22,009 bases of DNA from Bryobacteraceae bacterium (GTDB taxonomy: Bacteria > Acidobacteriota > Terriglobia > Bryobacterales > Bryobacteraceae), in NCBI GenBank assembly GCA_030039005.1, contig JASHQT010000565.1:1-22009 (forward strand), given 5' to 3'. The notes under the pieces were generated by a model. The model saw nothing but the letters and a program-made list of their open reading frames with translations. It had not been told where the DNA came from and did not search any database. The translations under genes were made by a program, and so were the position numbers. The stretch's first letter is position 1. Each line of letters opens with the position of its first letter. This document shows positions 13,240-20,857 of this stretch, piece by piece.

Positions 13240-14049
13240 CTAACGCCCAAATCGGTACCAGCCGGGCAGCAACAAGGCTCGTGGCACGCGGAACACGCAT
13301 CCCATTGCGACATACCACGACGGCCGGACTCCTGACACGGTACGCCCGGCGGACACATCGATCTGTGCGTGCCGGCCCGCGCCGCGAAAGAAGCCCGCGT
13401 CCACTACCGTCTCGCTTCCCTGCGTGCGATCGATGGTAGTGCGAAACGTCTCGGCGAATACGGACACGCCGGCTCCCACGGCGCGCGCGCCCCAGACGCT
13501 CTCTCCGGCGCTGAAGTAGCGCCCGCACGGATTGGTGACGGACGCCAGATTCGCGTTGGCCGCCAGGCTGAACTTGGCGGGCAAGTCTTTATATGCCGCT
13601 AGCGTAAAGGATGGATCGTGCCCCGAGGTAGTGAATGCCGACCCCCACGCGGGCAGAGAAACAGCGCCCGTGACCGAGACTTCCGGCCGCTGACCGCCTT
13701 GCTTCAGAAATCTCCATTTCGCGCCGATCGCGTAGTCATTCGGTCCTGACACGGAGTCGCGGTGGCCGGAGAAATTCTCGGTCTGCCAGCCGTAGCCGTT
13801 CGTGCTAAAGCGCAGCTCGAAGGCGTCTGTGATTCCGAAACGCAGCAACGTCTGCGGCCCGGAAAAGCTCGACACGTCGGCGCCTCGATCGCGCGACGAT
13901 TCGAAGGTAGAGCCTTGTTCCAGTTGCAAAACTCCCAGGCCGACGGCGCCGCTGGTAGCGGTGAAACCGGGTCGTTCGGTGGATAAATCGCCCATTTCCT
14001 GTGCGCGCGCTGCGGCGCACACTACGAGCCAAAGACAAAAGCATCGCAT
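13240..14049 (-). CDS. Exported MetA-pathway-of-phenol-degradation family protein (outer-membrane-like)
   Basis: ATG 14049 gives 269 aa with a signal peptide ([17 protein letters not shown]). The mature part has the family's opening '[17 protein letters not shown]', then '[13 protein letters not shown]' and '[11 protein letters not shown]' strands, matching the PF13557 'transporter' group and predicted as beta barrel. Such proteins often sit near aromatic degradation genes, and here it converges with the dioxygenase-hydrolase pair, 27 bases between stops. The C-terminus runs past the last strand to 'PGWYRFGR' and so lacks a clean terminal aromatic; a lost stop codon is possible. The longer frame to 14385 overlaps the chemoreceptor and is not used. 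Confidence 0.82.
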   Translation of the reverse strand: MRCFCLWLVVCAAARAQEMGDLSTERPGFTATSGAVGLGVLQLEQGSTFESSRDRGADVSSFSGPQTLLRFGITDAFELRFSTNGYGWQTENFSGHRDSVSGPNDYAIGAKWRFLKQGGQRPEVSVTGAVSLPAWGSAFTTSGHDPSFTLAAYKDLPAKFSLAANANLASVTNPCGRYFSAGESVWGARAVGAGVSVFAETFRTTIDRTQGSETVVDAGFFRGAGRHAQIDVSAGRTVSGVRPSWYVAMGCVFRVPRALLLPGWYRFGR

Positions 14050-14092
14050 ACTTGGCTCATCGGAAGGGTGCTGGGAAGTATGCGCGCCAAAT

Positions 14093-14107
14093 ACGCTCGC
14101 GAAGCGT
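14093..14107. promoter_or_regulatory. Inverted repeat in the divergent 14050-14137 region
   Basis: ACGCT-CGCGA-AGCGT lies between the MetA-type gene and the chemoreceptor. A second one, GTTCT-AG-AGAAC (14124-14135), sits just before the chemoreceptor ATG. Either could be an operator; no clear promoter hexamers were found. Confidence 0.3.
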
Positions 14108-14137
14108 TTCTCGCAGCCGATAAGTTCTAGAGAACCT

Positions 14138-15745
14138 ATGAGCTCACAAATGACCGTTGGCAGGAAATTGACGTTGATCGGGGGGCTTCTCATTGGCCTG
14201 ACGATCGTGCTCGGCGCGGTCAACCTGGTGGAGCTAAAGAGCATCCAACAGGTGACGGCCTCGCTCGCCAACGACGCCCTGGCCGGGGTTTCGGCGTGCA
14301 GCAAATTGGAAGCCTCGTTCCTGGAGTTGCGCGGCGATACCTGGCGGCACGTCGCGGCCGACGATGACCAGGATAAAGCGGCCATGGAGCAGCAGATTCA
14401 GCGTCTGGAAGGCGAGGTAGCTGCGGATCTGAAGGACGTCCAGGCCGCCATCTATGCCGACGAGGAACGCGAGATCAACCGCAAAATCGATCCGGCGGTG
14501 CAGGCTTACTATGCGCTTTGGGAGAAAACCAAGGCCCTCAGCCGCGCCGGCAAGGAGAAGCAGGCGTATCAGACCTTCGCCGGAGGAGCCTCGATGTTCA
14601 CTGCCGCTCGGGACGCCATCCGTGCCGAGACCGAATACAACCGTAATCTCGGCACAAAGTACACGGCCGAGGCTGTTGCCATCGGCGCGCGCGTGCGATG
14701 GGTCACCTGGGGTCTCCTGCTGCTTTCCGTAGCGCTGGGGTCGGGTATCCTGTTCTTTTTCGTGCGCAGCCTGAACCGCGCCCTGCGCGAAGCCGTCACC
14801 GAGCTCAATGAAAGCGCCGGACAGGTGGCCAGCGCCTCGGCCCAAGTGGCTTCCTCCAGCCAGGCGCTCGCGCAAGGCTCGTCCGAACAGGCCGCATCGC
14901 TCGAGGAAACCTCCTCCTCGAGTGAAGAGATCACTTCCATGACGCGCAAAAACGCCGAAAACTCCGCTGCTGCGGCCGGCCTGATGACCGACGTCGACCA
15001 GCGTGTCACCGAAGGCAACCAGACCCTCCAGCAGATGGTGCAATCGATGCAAGAGATCACCGGATCGAGCGACAAAATCTCCAAAATCATCAAGGTCATT
15101 GACGAGATCGCGTTCCAAACCAACATCCTGGCCCTAAACGCCGCGGTCGAAGCCGCCCGCGCCGGCGAAGCGGGCATGGGCTTCGCCGTGGTCGCCGACG
15201 AGGTGCGCAGTCTCGCGCAGCGCTCCGCTCAAGCCGCCAAGGATACCGCCGCGCTCATCGAAGAATCGATCGCGAAATCCAATGAAGGCAGCACGCGCCT
15301 CGAGCGCGTAGCCGAAGTGATCCGCGCCATCACCGACAGCACGGTGAAAGTCAAAACTCTCGTCGACGAAGTTAATCTGGGCAGCCAGGAACAGGCGCGT
15401 GGCATCGAGCAGATCTCCAAGGCCATCGCGCAAATGGATCACGTCACCCAGAGCGCCGCGGCCAGCGCCGAGCAAGGCGCATCGGCCAGCCAGCAACTCT
15501 CCGCTCAGGCCGAAGCCATGAAACACGCGGTCCGCAAGCTCGCGCAGTTGATTGACAGTGAAGACACGAGTTCCCACAGCCGGCGGACGGCAACGCCCTT
15601 GCATCGCACTCTGATGCCGGCTCCCGCCAAAAGTGGCTTACGCGCTCTGACCTCGGCCGCCGCGCCTTCCGCCCCGAGACTGCTTGGCAACTCAGCCCCC
15701 ACCGCCGCCGAAAAGCAGTTTGCGGAAAGCTTCGAAGAAATGTAA
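14138..15745 (+). CDS. Methyl-accepting chemotaxis protein lacking a HAMP domain
   Basis: ATG 14138 gives 535 aa (MTVGRK at 14150 is an alternative). TM1 spans about 10-31, a helical periplasmic sensor of four-helix-bundle type spans 32-185, and TM2 spans about 187-209. The signalling coiled coil begins almost at once, with no room for the usual ~50-residue HAMP. The hairpin tip '[20 protein letters not shown]' (322-341) and '[13 protein letters not shown]' (351-363) are perfect matches for CheA/CheW contact. Methylation-helix stretches are 'EQAASLEET' and the matching C-terminal helix. The tail (475-535) is Pro/Ala-rich and ends FEEM, not a CheR-binding pentapeptide. No other che genes are nearby. 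Confidence 0.95.
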   Translation: MSSQMTVGRKLTLIGGLLIGLTIVLGAVNLVELKSIQQVTASLANDALAGVSACSKLEASFLELRGDTWRHVAADDDQDKAAMEQQIQRLEGEVAADLKDVQAAIYADEEREINRKIDPAVQAYYALWEKTKALSRAGKEKQAYQTFAGGASMFTAARDAIRAETEYNRNLGTKYTAEAVAIGARVRWVTWGLLLLSVALGSGILFFFVRSLNRALREAVTELNESAGQVASASAQVASSSQALAQGSSEQAASLEETSSSSEEITSMTRKNAENSAAAAGLMTDVDQRVTEGNQTLQQMVQSMQEITGSSDKISKIIKVIDEIAFQTNILALNAAVEAARAGEAGMGFAVVADEVRSLAQRSAQAAKDTAALIEESIAKSNEGSTRLERVAEVIRAITDSTVKVKTLVDEVNLGSQEQARGIEQISKAIAQMDHVTQSAAASAEQGASASQQLSAQAEAMKHAVRKLAQLIDSEDTSSHSRRTATPLHRTLMPAPAKSGLRALTSAAAPSAPRLLGNSAPTAAEKQFAESFEEM

Positions 15746-15763
15746 CCTCCGTTAGGCGTAACC
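15742..15763 (+). repeat. Direct repeat across the chemoreceptor stop codon (period 16)
   Basis: GTAACC at 15742-15747 (containing the TAA stop) recurs at 15758-15763, and both are followed by CTCC-type sequence. The second TAA is one frame over. Confidence 0.5.
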
Positions 15764-15802
15764 CTCCTCCTCTCAGCACCCCCGCAACCCGCAACGCCTG
15801 TT

Positions 15803-15841
15803 CGCACGCGTGCGTCCTCTTTGTGTTACGCTGCACACAAA
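15803..15841 (+). promoter_or_regulatory. Two inverted repeats in the permease leader; candidate operator or start-occluding hairpin
   Basis: CGCACGCGTGCG (15803-15814) is a perfect 12-bp palindrome. Five bases on, TTTGTGT-TACGCTGC-ACACAAA (15820-15841) is a perfect 7-bp inverted repeat that ends two bases before ATG 15844. No Shine-Dalgarno is visible in this leader. A regulator bound here, or the RNA hairpin, would directly control permease translation or transcription. Confidence 0.45.
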
Positions 15842-15843
15842 CT

Positions 15844-17394
15844 ATGCCTGAATTTCTGGCCAAAAAGCCCCTCGACATGATCAAGGTGGAGGTGGACGAG
15901 GTGGGCGAGCACACTCTCAAACGAGCGCTCGGGCCAACCAATCTTGTCGCGCTCGGCATCGGGGCCATCGTCGGCACCGGCATCTTTGTTTTAACAGGAT
16001 CGGTGGCAGCCCTGAACTCCGGTCCTGCTGTGGTGCTCTCATTCATCTTTGCCGGAATCGCCTGCGCCTTCGCGGGCCTGTGCTATGCCGAGTTCGCTTC
16101 GCTCATTCCCATCGCCGGCTCCGCCTACACCTACGGCTACGCAACGCTGGGCGAGCTCATCGCCTGGATCATCGGCTGGGACCTGATTCTGGAATATGCG
16201 TTCGGCGCCGCAACCGTGGCATCCGGGTGGGCGGCCAACGTGGTGCAACTGCTCGCGCGGCTTGGCATCATCCTCCCGCCGCAATGGATCGATACGCCTG
16301 GAACCGAGCTCGCGTTTTATCGTGGCCTGTGGCAGCCCGTCGCCTCCCTGCCCGCCGGAGTAAACGCCGCGGTGCTCCCGCACGCCACCGCGGTCTTCAA
16401 CGTGATCGCGTTCCTGGCCATCGCCATCGTGACCACAATTCTGGTGATCGGAATTCAGGAATCGGCCACCGTCAACACGATCATTGTGTTTATCAAGGTG
16501 GGGACGGTGCTGGTGTTCATCTTCATCGCCGCCGGGTATGTAGTCGAGCATTGGGCGCTCGCCAAGGCGAACTGGACCCCGTTCATTCCACCCAACACCG
16601 GCGAGACCGGGACGTTCGGCTGGTCCGGCATCATGCGCGGCGCGGGCAAAATTTTCTTCGCTTATATTGGATTCGACGCCGTTTCCACCGCCGCCCAGGA
16701 GGCCAAGAATCCGCAAAAGGACATGCCGGTGGGCATTCTCGGATCGCTCGCGATCTGCACGGTACTCTACATCGTCACTTCCTGGCTGCTTACCGGCGTG
16801 ATCAGCTACACGCGCTTGAACGTGGCCGCGCCCATCGCGCTCGGGATGGCCGAAACCGGCGTGCAGTGGGGCGAATTTCTGGTTTTGATCGGCACCATCC
16901 TGGGACTGAGCACCGTGATGCTGGTGATGCTGCTCGGCCAGTCACGTGTGTTCTTTTCGATGTCGCGCGATGGCCTGCTGCCTCGCTGGGCCGGTTCGGT
17001 GCATCCGCGCTTCCGCACGCCGTGGATCTCCTCCATCGTCGTGGGCGTCTTCGTCGCGTTTCTTCCGGCCATTCTGCCCATCGGCGTGCTGAACGAAATG
17101 ACCAGCATCGGCACGCTGCTGGCATTCGTCATCGTGTGCGTCGGCGTGTGGGTGCTGCGAGTCCGGCGGCCCGACCTGGCGCGGCCTTTCAAAACTCCGC
17201 TGGTGCCCCTGGTCCCGATTCTGGGGGTGCTCGCCTCCCTCGCCCTGATGGTCTTTCTGCCGCTCGCCACCTGGATTCGCCTAGTCATCTGGCTGATCAT
17301 TGGCATGGTCATCTACTTGACTTACGGGCGCAAGAACAGCCGCGTCCAGCAGTTCCTGGCGGCGAACGGCAAGGTTCCCACAGCGCGCCGATAG
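15844..17394 (+). CDS. APC-family cationic amino-acid permease (CAT/YfnA type)
   Basis: ATG 15844 gives 516 aa with about 12 transmembrane helices. The N-terminal cytoplasmic part ends 'HTLKRALGPTNLVALGIG', a CAT-family signature, and helix 1 carries the unwound substrate loop 'GAIVGTGIFVLTG' (40-52). Other family stretches are 'CYAEFASLIPIAGSAYTY', 'FFAYIGFDAVSTAAQEAKNP' and 'GQSRVFFSMSRDGLLP'. It imports amino acids, probably cationic or branched, driven by ion gradient or exchange. GTG 15823 is an alternative start seven codons earlier but lies within an inverted repeat. It follows the chemoreceptor by about 100 bases with repeats between, so it probably has its own control. Confidence 0.95.
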   Translation: MPEFLAKKPLDMIKVEVDEVGEHTLKRALGPTNLVALGIGAIVGTGIFVLTGSVAALNSGPAVVLSFIFAGIACAFAGLCYAEFASLIPIAGSAYTYGYATLGELIAWIIGWDLILEYAFGAATVASGWAANVVQLLARLGIILPPQWIDTPGTELAFYRGLWQPVASLPAGVNAAVLPHATAVFNVIAFLAIAIVTTILVIGIQESATVNTIIVFIKVGTVLVFIFIAAGYVVEHWALAKANWTPFIPPNTGETGTFGWSGIMRGAGKIFFAYIGFDAVSTAAQEAKNPQKDMPVGILGSLAICTVLYIVTSWLLTGVISYTRLNVAAPIALGMAETGVQWGEFLVLIGTILGLSTVMLVMLLGQSRVFFSMSRDGLLPRWAGSVHPRFRTPWISSIVVGVFVAFLPAILPIGVLNEMTSIGTLLAFVIVCVGVWVLRVRRPDLARPFKTPLVPLVPILGVLASLALMVFLPLATWIRLVIWLIIGMVIYLTYGRKNSRVQQFLAANGKVPTARR

Positions 17395-17441
17395 AAACGA
17401 AACTTGGCCGCGGTGGGCCGAATCTAATTAGGTGAGCTGTT

Positions 17442-17819
17442 ATGAAGTTCATTATTCCGCTCGCGCTATTCATCGGCCTGGCTGCGAGCGCCTTTAGCGA
17501 AAGCTGGTCGGGAATGCTGGTCAGCGCGAAATGTTACGCCGCTGAGCAGCGCAACGTGAATCCCCTGGACACGGAAACCGCCGTGGATACCGACAAGGGA
17601 GCGGAGATCCGCTATTGCGCACCCAAGCCCAAAACGAAATCCTTCGCCGTGGTCGACTCCTATGGGCGCGCGCTGCGCTTCGACCCTGCGGGCGACGCCA
17701 AAGCTTCTGCTTATGTGCAATCGGCCGGCAAGCAGCGCTTGTATCCGGTTGCTGTCACCGGCGAACGGAGCGGGAACCGGATTCAGGTAGCCGCGATTTC
17801 ATCCGCGGGCGGACAGTAA
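17442..17819 (+). CDS. Exported hypothetical protein with a cysteine pair (125 aa)
   Basis: ATG 17442 follows an AGGTGAG ribosome-binding site. Residues 1-20 form a signal peptide (ending SAFSE). The mature part opens 'SWSGMLVSAKCYAAEQRN', with C31 and C59 ('IRYCAPKPKTKSFAV') able to form a disulphide, followed by a beta-strand-rich second half ending 'IQVAAISSAGGQ'. I recognise this as a kind of small secreted Acidobacterial protein but know no function. It lies 47 bases after the permease and converges with the glycine-zipper gene. Confidence 0.8.
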   Translation: MKFIIPLALFIGLAASAFSESWSGMLVSAKCYAAEQRNVNPLDTETAVDTDKGAEIRYCAPKPKTKSFAVVDSYGRALRFDPAGDAKASAYVQSAGKQRLYPVAVTGERSGNRIQVAAISSAGGQ

Positions 17820-17824
17820 TCCGC

Positions 17825-17872
17825 TACTTCAGCTCATCGTTACTTCAGGTCTCCGTCACTTCAACTCCACCG
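17825..17872 (-). repeat. Three 16-base tandem repeats at the 3' end of the glycine-zipper gene
   Basis: Copies begin at 17825, 17841 and 17857 with the consensus TACTTCAGNTCNNCGT; the third is more diverged. On the minus strand each includes a stop: TGA at 17858-17856 (the real one), TAA at 17842-17840 and TAG at 17826-17824, one in each of the three frames. Confidence 0.7.
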
Positions 17873-18467
17873 GCCGGTCAAACACCACGTCCAGCGTGGA
17901 GCCTTGACGTAGATCCACTTCCCGGCCGCGCGTGAGCAGAACGGTCGCCAGTCCCACCGCCGAGCCCACTCCCGCCCCGATGCCGGCGCCACGCACCGTC
18001 TCGGTAGCCAGGCCTCCAATGGCCGCTCCGCTCCCGGCAAAAATCGCGATTCGCCCGGCGTCCTGACCTTTCCCGGGCGCCTGCTCGACAGCGTTCTCGT
18101 TTCCCACCACCTTCTGACCACTCCCCTCCGAATCCACAGAGCTCAAGTGCGGTGCAAACTGGTACACTTGGCCGCTCCCGAGTGTCAACGTCTGTAACCT
18201 GATCGCCAGTTCCGCCCGGCCTTTCACACGCCCGCTGCGCTTGGATTCGGTCACCACGCCCTGCACGTAACTTCCCGCCGGAACAAGAATCTTTCCTCCT
18301 TCTACAATGGGAACGGCGGTTCGCAAATAGACGAAGTCACCCTGTTGCGCCGTACGGCTGCTCAAGGAATTTTCCATCCGCAGCAGCACGTGCGTTCCCG
18401 CAGGGATCTCCGCCGCCGGAATCAGGCCCGCTGAAAGCGCTAACAGCAAGAGAGCGCGGGAATTCAT
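17856..18467 (-). CDS. Exported glycine-zipper protein
   Basis: ATG 18467 is chosen because a GGGAGG lies 9 bases upstream; the in-frame GTG 18476 overlaps that site. The product is 203 aa with a signal peptide (ALLLLALSAGLIPAA). The mature N-terminus reads 'IPAGTHVLLRMENSLSSRTA', then 'QGDFVYLRTAVPI', 'VPAGSYVQGVV' and 'SGRVKGRAELAIRLQTL', a beta-rich domain like those in TrbI/TraB-type and other envelope proteins. Residues about 142-178 are a glycine-zipper (alternating small residues, 'GAGIGAGVGSAVG') that could insert in or lie on a membrane. The end 'VDLRQGSTLDVVFDRPVEL' is typical for this Acidobacterial group. Role unknown, probably in the periplasm or outer envelope. Confidence 0.82.
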   Translation of the reverse strand: MNSRALLLLALSAGLIPAAEIPAGTHVLLRMENSLSSRTAQQGDFVYLRTAVPIVEGGKILVPAGSYVQGVVTESKRSGRVKGRAELAIRLQTLTLGSGQVYQFAPHLSSVDSEGSGQKVVGNENAVEQAPGKGQDAGRIAIFAGSGAAIGGLATETVRGAGIGAGVGSAVGLATVLLTRGREVDLRQGSTLDVVFDRPVELK

Positions 18468-18605
18468 GGAGGGCACCTCCCTAATACGGAATAATAACGC
18501 CGCTGGATTACGGTTGAGTGATTCCCCCGATTCCGCCTGCGGTTTTCCCCTCGGGCCTATAAGGCTTTTGCACCGATCAGCCGATTAGAGTACTGGTACA
18601 GTGGC

Positions 18606-19829
18606 GTGCGCTCCCTCCTTCGCAATCTCGCCGGTAGTTTTGTCGAGTGCCGGGCGCGGCACATTGATGACCCGGTTCAGCGTCTGCGGTTTCTGCAAAG
18701 CAGCATGGGTTCGCTTGGCGGCCGGCCTAGGCTCCATGCCGGCAACGCGGGACGTTTTCGAAAACTGGCGATGCTCGCCGCGGCCGTGCTTTTCCTCGGC
18801 CTGCTGATCCCCAAGTACAAGGCGTCGTCTTCGGGTTTGAAGACGGCCGCCGCTTTCGCGCCAATCGCGGCCGCTCCTCGCCTGTCGGCCCCTCTATTGG
18901 ATCGCGGTCCGTCCGCCGCGCCTCCCGATTCGATTTCGCCCGACACGGTTCCCAACGTCTGGCTGGTGGATCAGACGCACGACTTTGAAACCTACAGCAA
19001 CGGCTTGCGCGTGGATGATCGCTACGTCAAATCCAATGAGAAACGTATCTTTTATCCTGTCTACCAGCGCGGTGGGATCGACGTGCGGGAGCCGGTGTGG
19101 CGCTCTCAACCCGCCGGCATTGTCTATCACACCACCGAGAGCGATCAGGCGCGTTTCACGGCGGACCAAAACGCCCGTCTGAAGCGCATCGGCAAAGCCG
19201 TGCTCGCCGTCGTCCAGCAGAATCGCAGTTATCACTTTCTCATCGATCGCTTCGGCCAGGTCTTTCGCATTGTTCCGGAGAGCGACATTGCCAATCACGC
19301 GGGCTATTCGGTATGGGCGGACGGTCAGAGCGTCTTCGTCAACCTGAACAACAGTTTTTTGGGAATCGCCTTCGAAACTCAGACCCAGCTCGGCGAGCAG
19401 CCGTCAGCCAATCCGGCGCAGGTGCACGCCGCGCGCGTGCTGACCGAGATGCTGCGCTACAAATATCACATCCCTGCCATGAACTGCGTCACGCATGCCC
19501 AGGTCTCGGTGAATCCGGACAACATGCTGGTGGGTTACCACACCGATTGGGCCGGCAATTTTCCGTTCCGCGAGCTCGGGTTGAGCGACAACTACGGCCT
19601 GCCGCCGCCGAGCATTTCTGTTTTTGGGTTCGGCTACGATCCCACGTTCCAACACGCCACCGGCGGCCGGCTCGAGCAAGGTCTCGCGTCGGCCGAGTAT
19701 CAGGTCGAAACGCAGGCCGCCTCGCGCGGTATGACGGTAGCCCGTTACCGGGCCGTTCTTCAGAAACATTATAAGGAGGTATTGGCGGCGCTCAAGGCTG
19801 CGGCTGCCGCCAGCGACAAATCATCATGA
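18606..19829 (+). CDS. Membrane-anchored N-acetylmuramoyl-L-alanine amidase (Amidase_2/PGRP fold)
   Basis: GTG 18606 gives 407 aa, but the start is uncertain: a TACAGT -10-like box with upstream TG (18594-18602) lies just before it, so later ATGs at 18705 or 18771 may be used. A single hydrophobic segment (55-70, 'MLAAAVLFLGLL') anchors it with the catalytic part outside. That domain shows amidase features: H175 ('GIVYHTTESD'), 'SYHFLIDRFGQVFRIV' (208-223), 'NHAG' (230-233), E257 and the late pair H297 ('CVTHAQVS') and H312/D314 ('GYHTDWAGNFP'), likely zinc ligands. It would cleave the peptide from peptidoglycan. Its stop overlaps the start of the actin-fold gene (ATGA), so the two are coupled. 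Confidence 0.86.
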   Translation: MRSLLRNLAGSFVECRARHIDDPVQRLRFLQSSMGSLGGRPRLHAGNAGRFRKLAMLAAAVLFLGLLIPKYKASSSGLKTAAAFAPIAAAPRLSAPLLDRGPSAAPPDSISPDTVPNVWLVDQTHDFETYSNGLRVDDRYVKSNEKRIFYPVYQRGGIDVREPVWRSQPAGIVYHTTESDQARFTADQNARLKRIGKAVLAVVQQNRSYHFLIDRFGQVFRIVPESDIANHAGYSVWADGQSVFVNLNNSFLGIAFETQTQLGEQPSANPAQVHAARVLTEMLRYKYHIPAMNCVTHAQVSVNPDNMLVGYHTDWAGNFPFRELGLSDNYGLPPPSISVFGFGYDPTFQHATGGRLEQGLASAEYQVETQAASRGMTVARYRAVLQKHYKEVLAALKAAAAASDKSS

Positions 19830-20830
19830 GACACAGCGATAAAGTAAACAATTCCGCGGTGGGATTGGACGTGGGCACCAGCCGCGTCTGCCTGGCGCAA
19901 CGAGTGGGCGAAGAGTTCCAATATGAAACGGAGCTGAACGCCTTCGTCACCATTCCCTATTCGAAAATGACCGAGGCCGTTCTTAAAAAGGAGAAGGTGC
20001 CGCACACCGTCTCCGGAGACGATATTGTGGTGCACGGCAACGAATCGGACCGCTTTGCCGACGTCCTCAATATCGAGACCCGCCGCACGATGACCAAGGG
20101 AATTCTGAACCCGGCCGAGCCGGAAAGCCTGGGCATGTTGCGGAACATCCTCCAGTCGCTCGTGGAAACGGCCAAGGACCGCCAGAAGCTCTGCTTCACG
20201 GTCCCGGCCGCGCCGCTCGGGGCCGAGGACAATCTCACTTACCACGAAGCCACGCTACGCCGCATCCTGACCGATCTGGGCTATGAAGTAAAAAGCATCA
20301 ACGAAGGCTTGGCGGTAATCTATTCCGAATTGGAAAGCTCCAATTACACCGGCATCGGCATCAGTTGCGGCGGCGGTTTGTGCAATGTGTGCGTGGCGTA
20401 TTTATCCGTACCGGTTTTCAGCTTCTCCATTCCCAAGGCCGGCGATTATATTGACACCAGCGCGGCGGCGGTGACGGGCGAACGCGCCAATCGCGTTCGC
20501 ATTATCAAGGAGGACTCGTTCCATTTCAACGGCTTCTTCGCCGACAAGGTCCAACAGGTGCTCGGCGTGTACTACGACGAAATGATCCAGTCGCTGGTGC
20601 AAGGCATGAAACAGGCCTTCTCGAACTCGCGCAACCTGCCGAAGTCTACCCGGCCGCTGCCCATCGTTTTGAGCGGCGGAACGGCGCTGCCGGAAGGTTT
20701 CCGCGACCGTTTTGAGAGCGCTCTCAGGGAGACGGACCTGCCCATCGCTTCCAACGAAATCCGCCTGGCGGCCGATCCGCTGCACGCCTCGGCCAAGGGC
20801 GCACTGGTCGCCGCGCTGGCCGACGCATAG
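19826..20830 (+). CDS. Actin-fold (MreB/FtsA/ParM-like) ATPase homologue with altered phosphate-2 motif
   Basis: A 334-aa protein beginning at the ATG of an ATGA overlap with the amidase. Actin-superfamily motifs appear in order: phosphate-1 'VGLDVGTSRV' (12-21), connect-1 'INEGLAVIYSE' (158-168), phosphate-2 'GIGISCGGGLCNV' (176-188) and adenosine 'VLSGGTALPEGF' (281-292). In MreB and actin, phosphate-2 has an Asp before the glycines; here that place is S180-C181, so hydrolysis may be impaired. There is no signal peptide or membrane helix, so it is cytoplasmic. Coupling to a membrane-anchored wall hydrolase suggests that it positions or gates the amidase. It does not look like canonical MreB, FtsA or DnaK. 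Confidence 0.82.
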   Translation: MRHSDKVNNSAVGLDVGTSRVCLAQRVGEEFQYETELNAFVTIPYSKMTEAVLKKEKVPHTVSGDDIVVHGNESDRFADVLNIETRRTMTKGILNPAEPESLGMLRNILQSLVETAKDRQKLCFTVPAAPLGAEDNLTYHEATLRRILTDLGYEVKSINEGLAVIYSELESSNYTGIGISCGGGLCNVCVAYLSVPVFSFSIPKAGDYIDTSAAAVTGERANRVRIIKEDSFHFNGFFADKVQQVLGVYYDEMIQSLVQGMKQAFSNSRNLPKSTRPLPIVLSGGTALPEGFRDRFESALRETDLPIASNEIRLAADPLHASAKGALVAALADA

Positions 20831-20857
20831 ACGGGTTTTCGTATTAGTGGCTGGCCG

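Noticed and set aside
13802..14137. N-terminal extension of the chemoreceptor frame.
   Set aside because: It lies opposite the MetA-type gene, and the membrane anchor expected at the N-terminus begins only after ATG 14138.
18558..18563. TATAAG as the -10 of the amidase gene.
   Set aside because: No -35 at a suitable distance; it is one of several AT-containing candidates in the 138-base divergent gap, so it was not called.
20816..20856. GCTGGCC repeated about 33 bases apart near the actin-like gene stop.
   Set aside because: It is a short GC-rich word, does not include the stop codon, and 33 is a multiple of three, so it does not fit the stop-repeat pattern.
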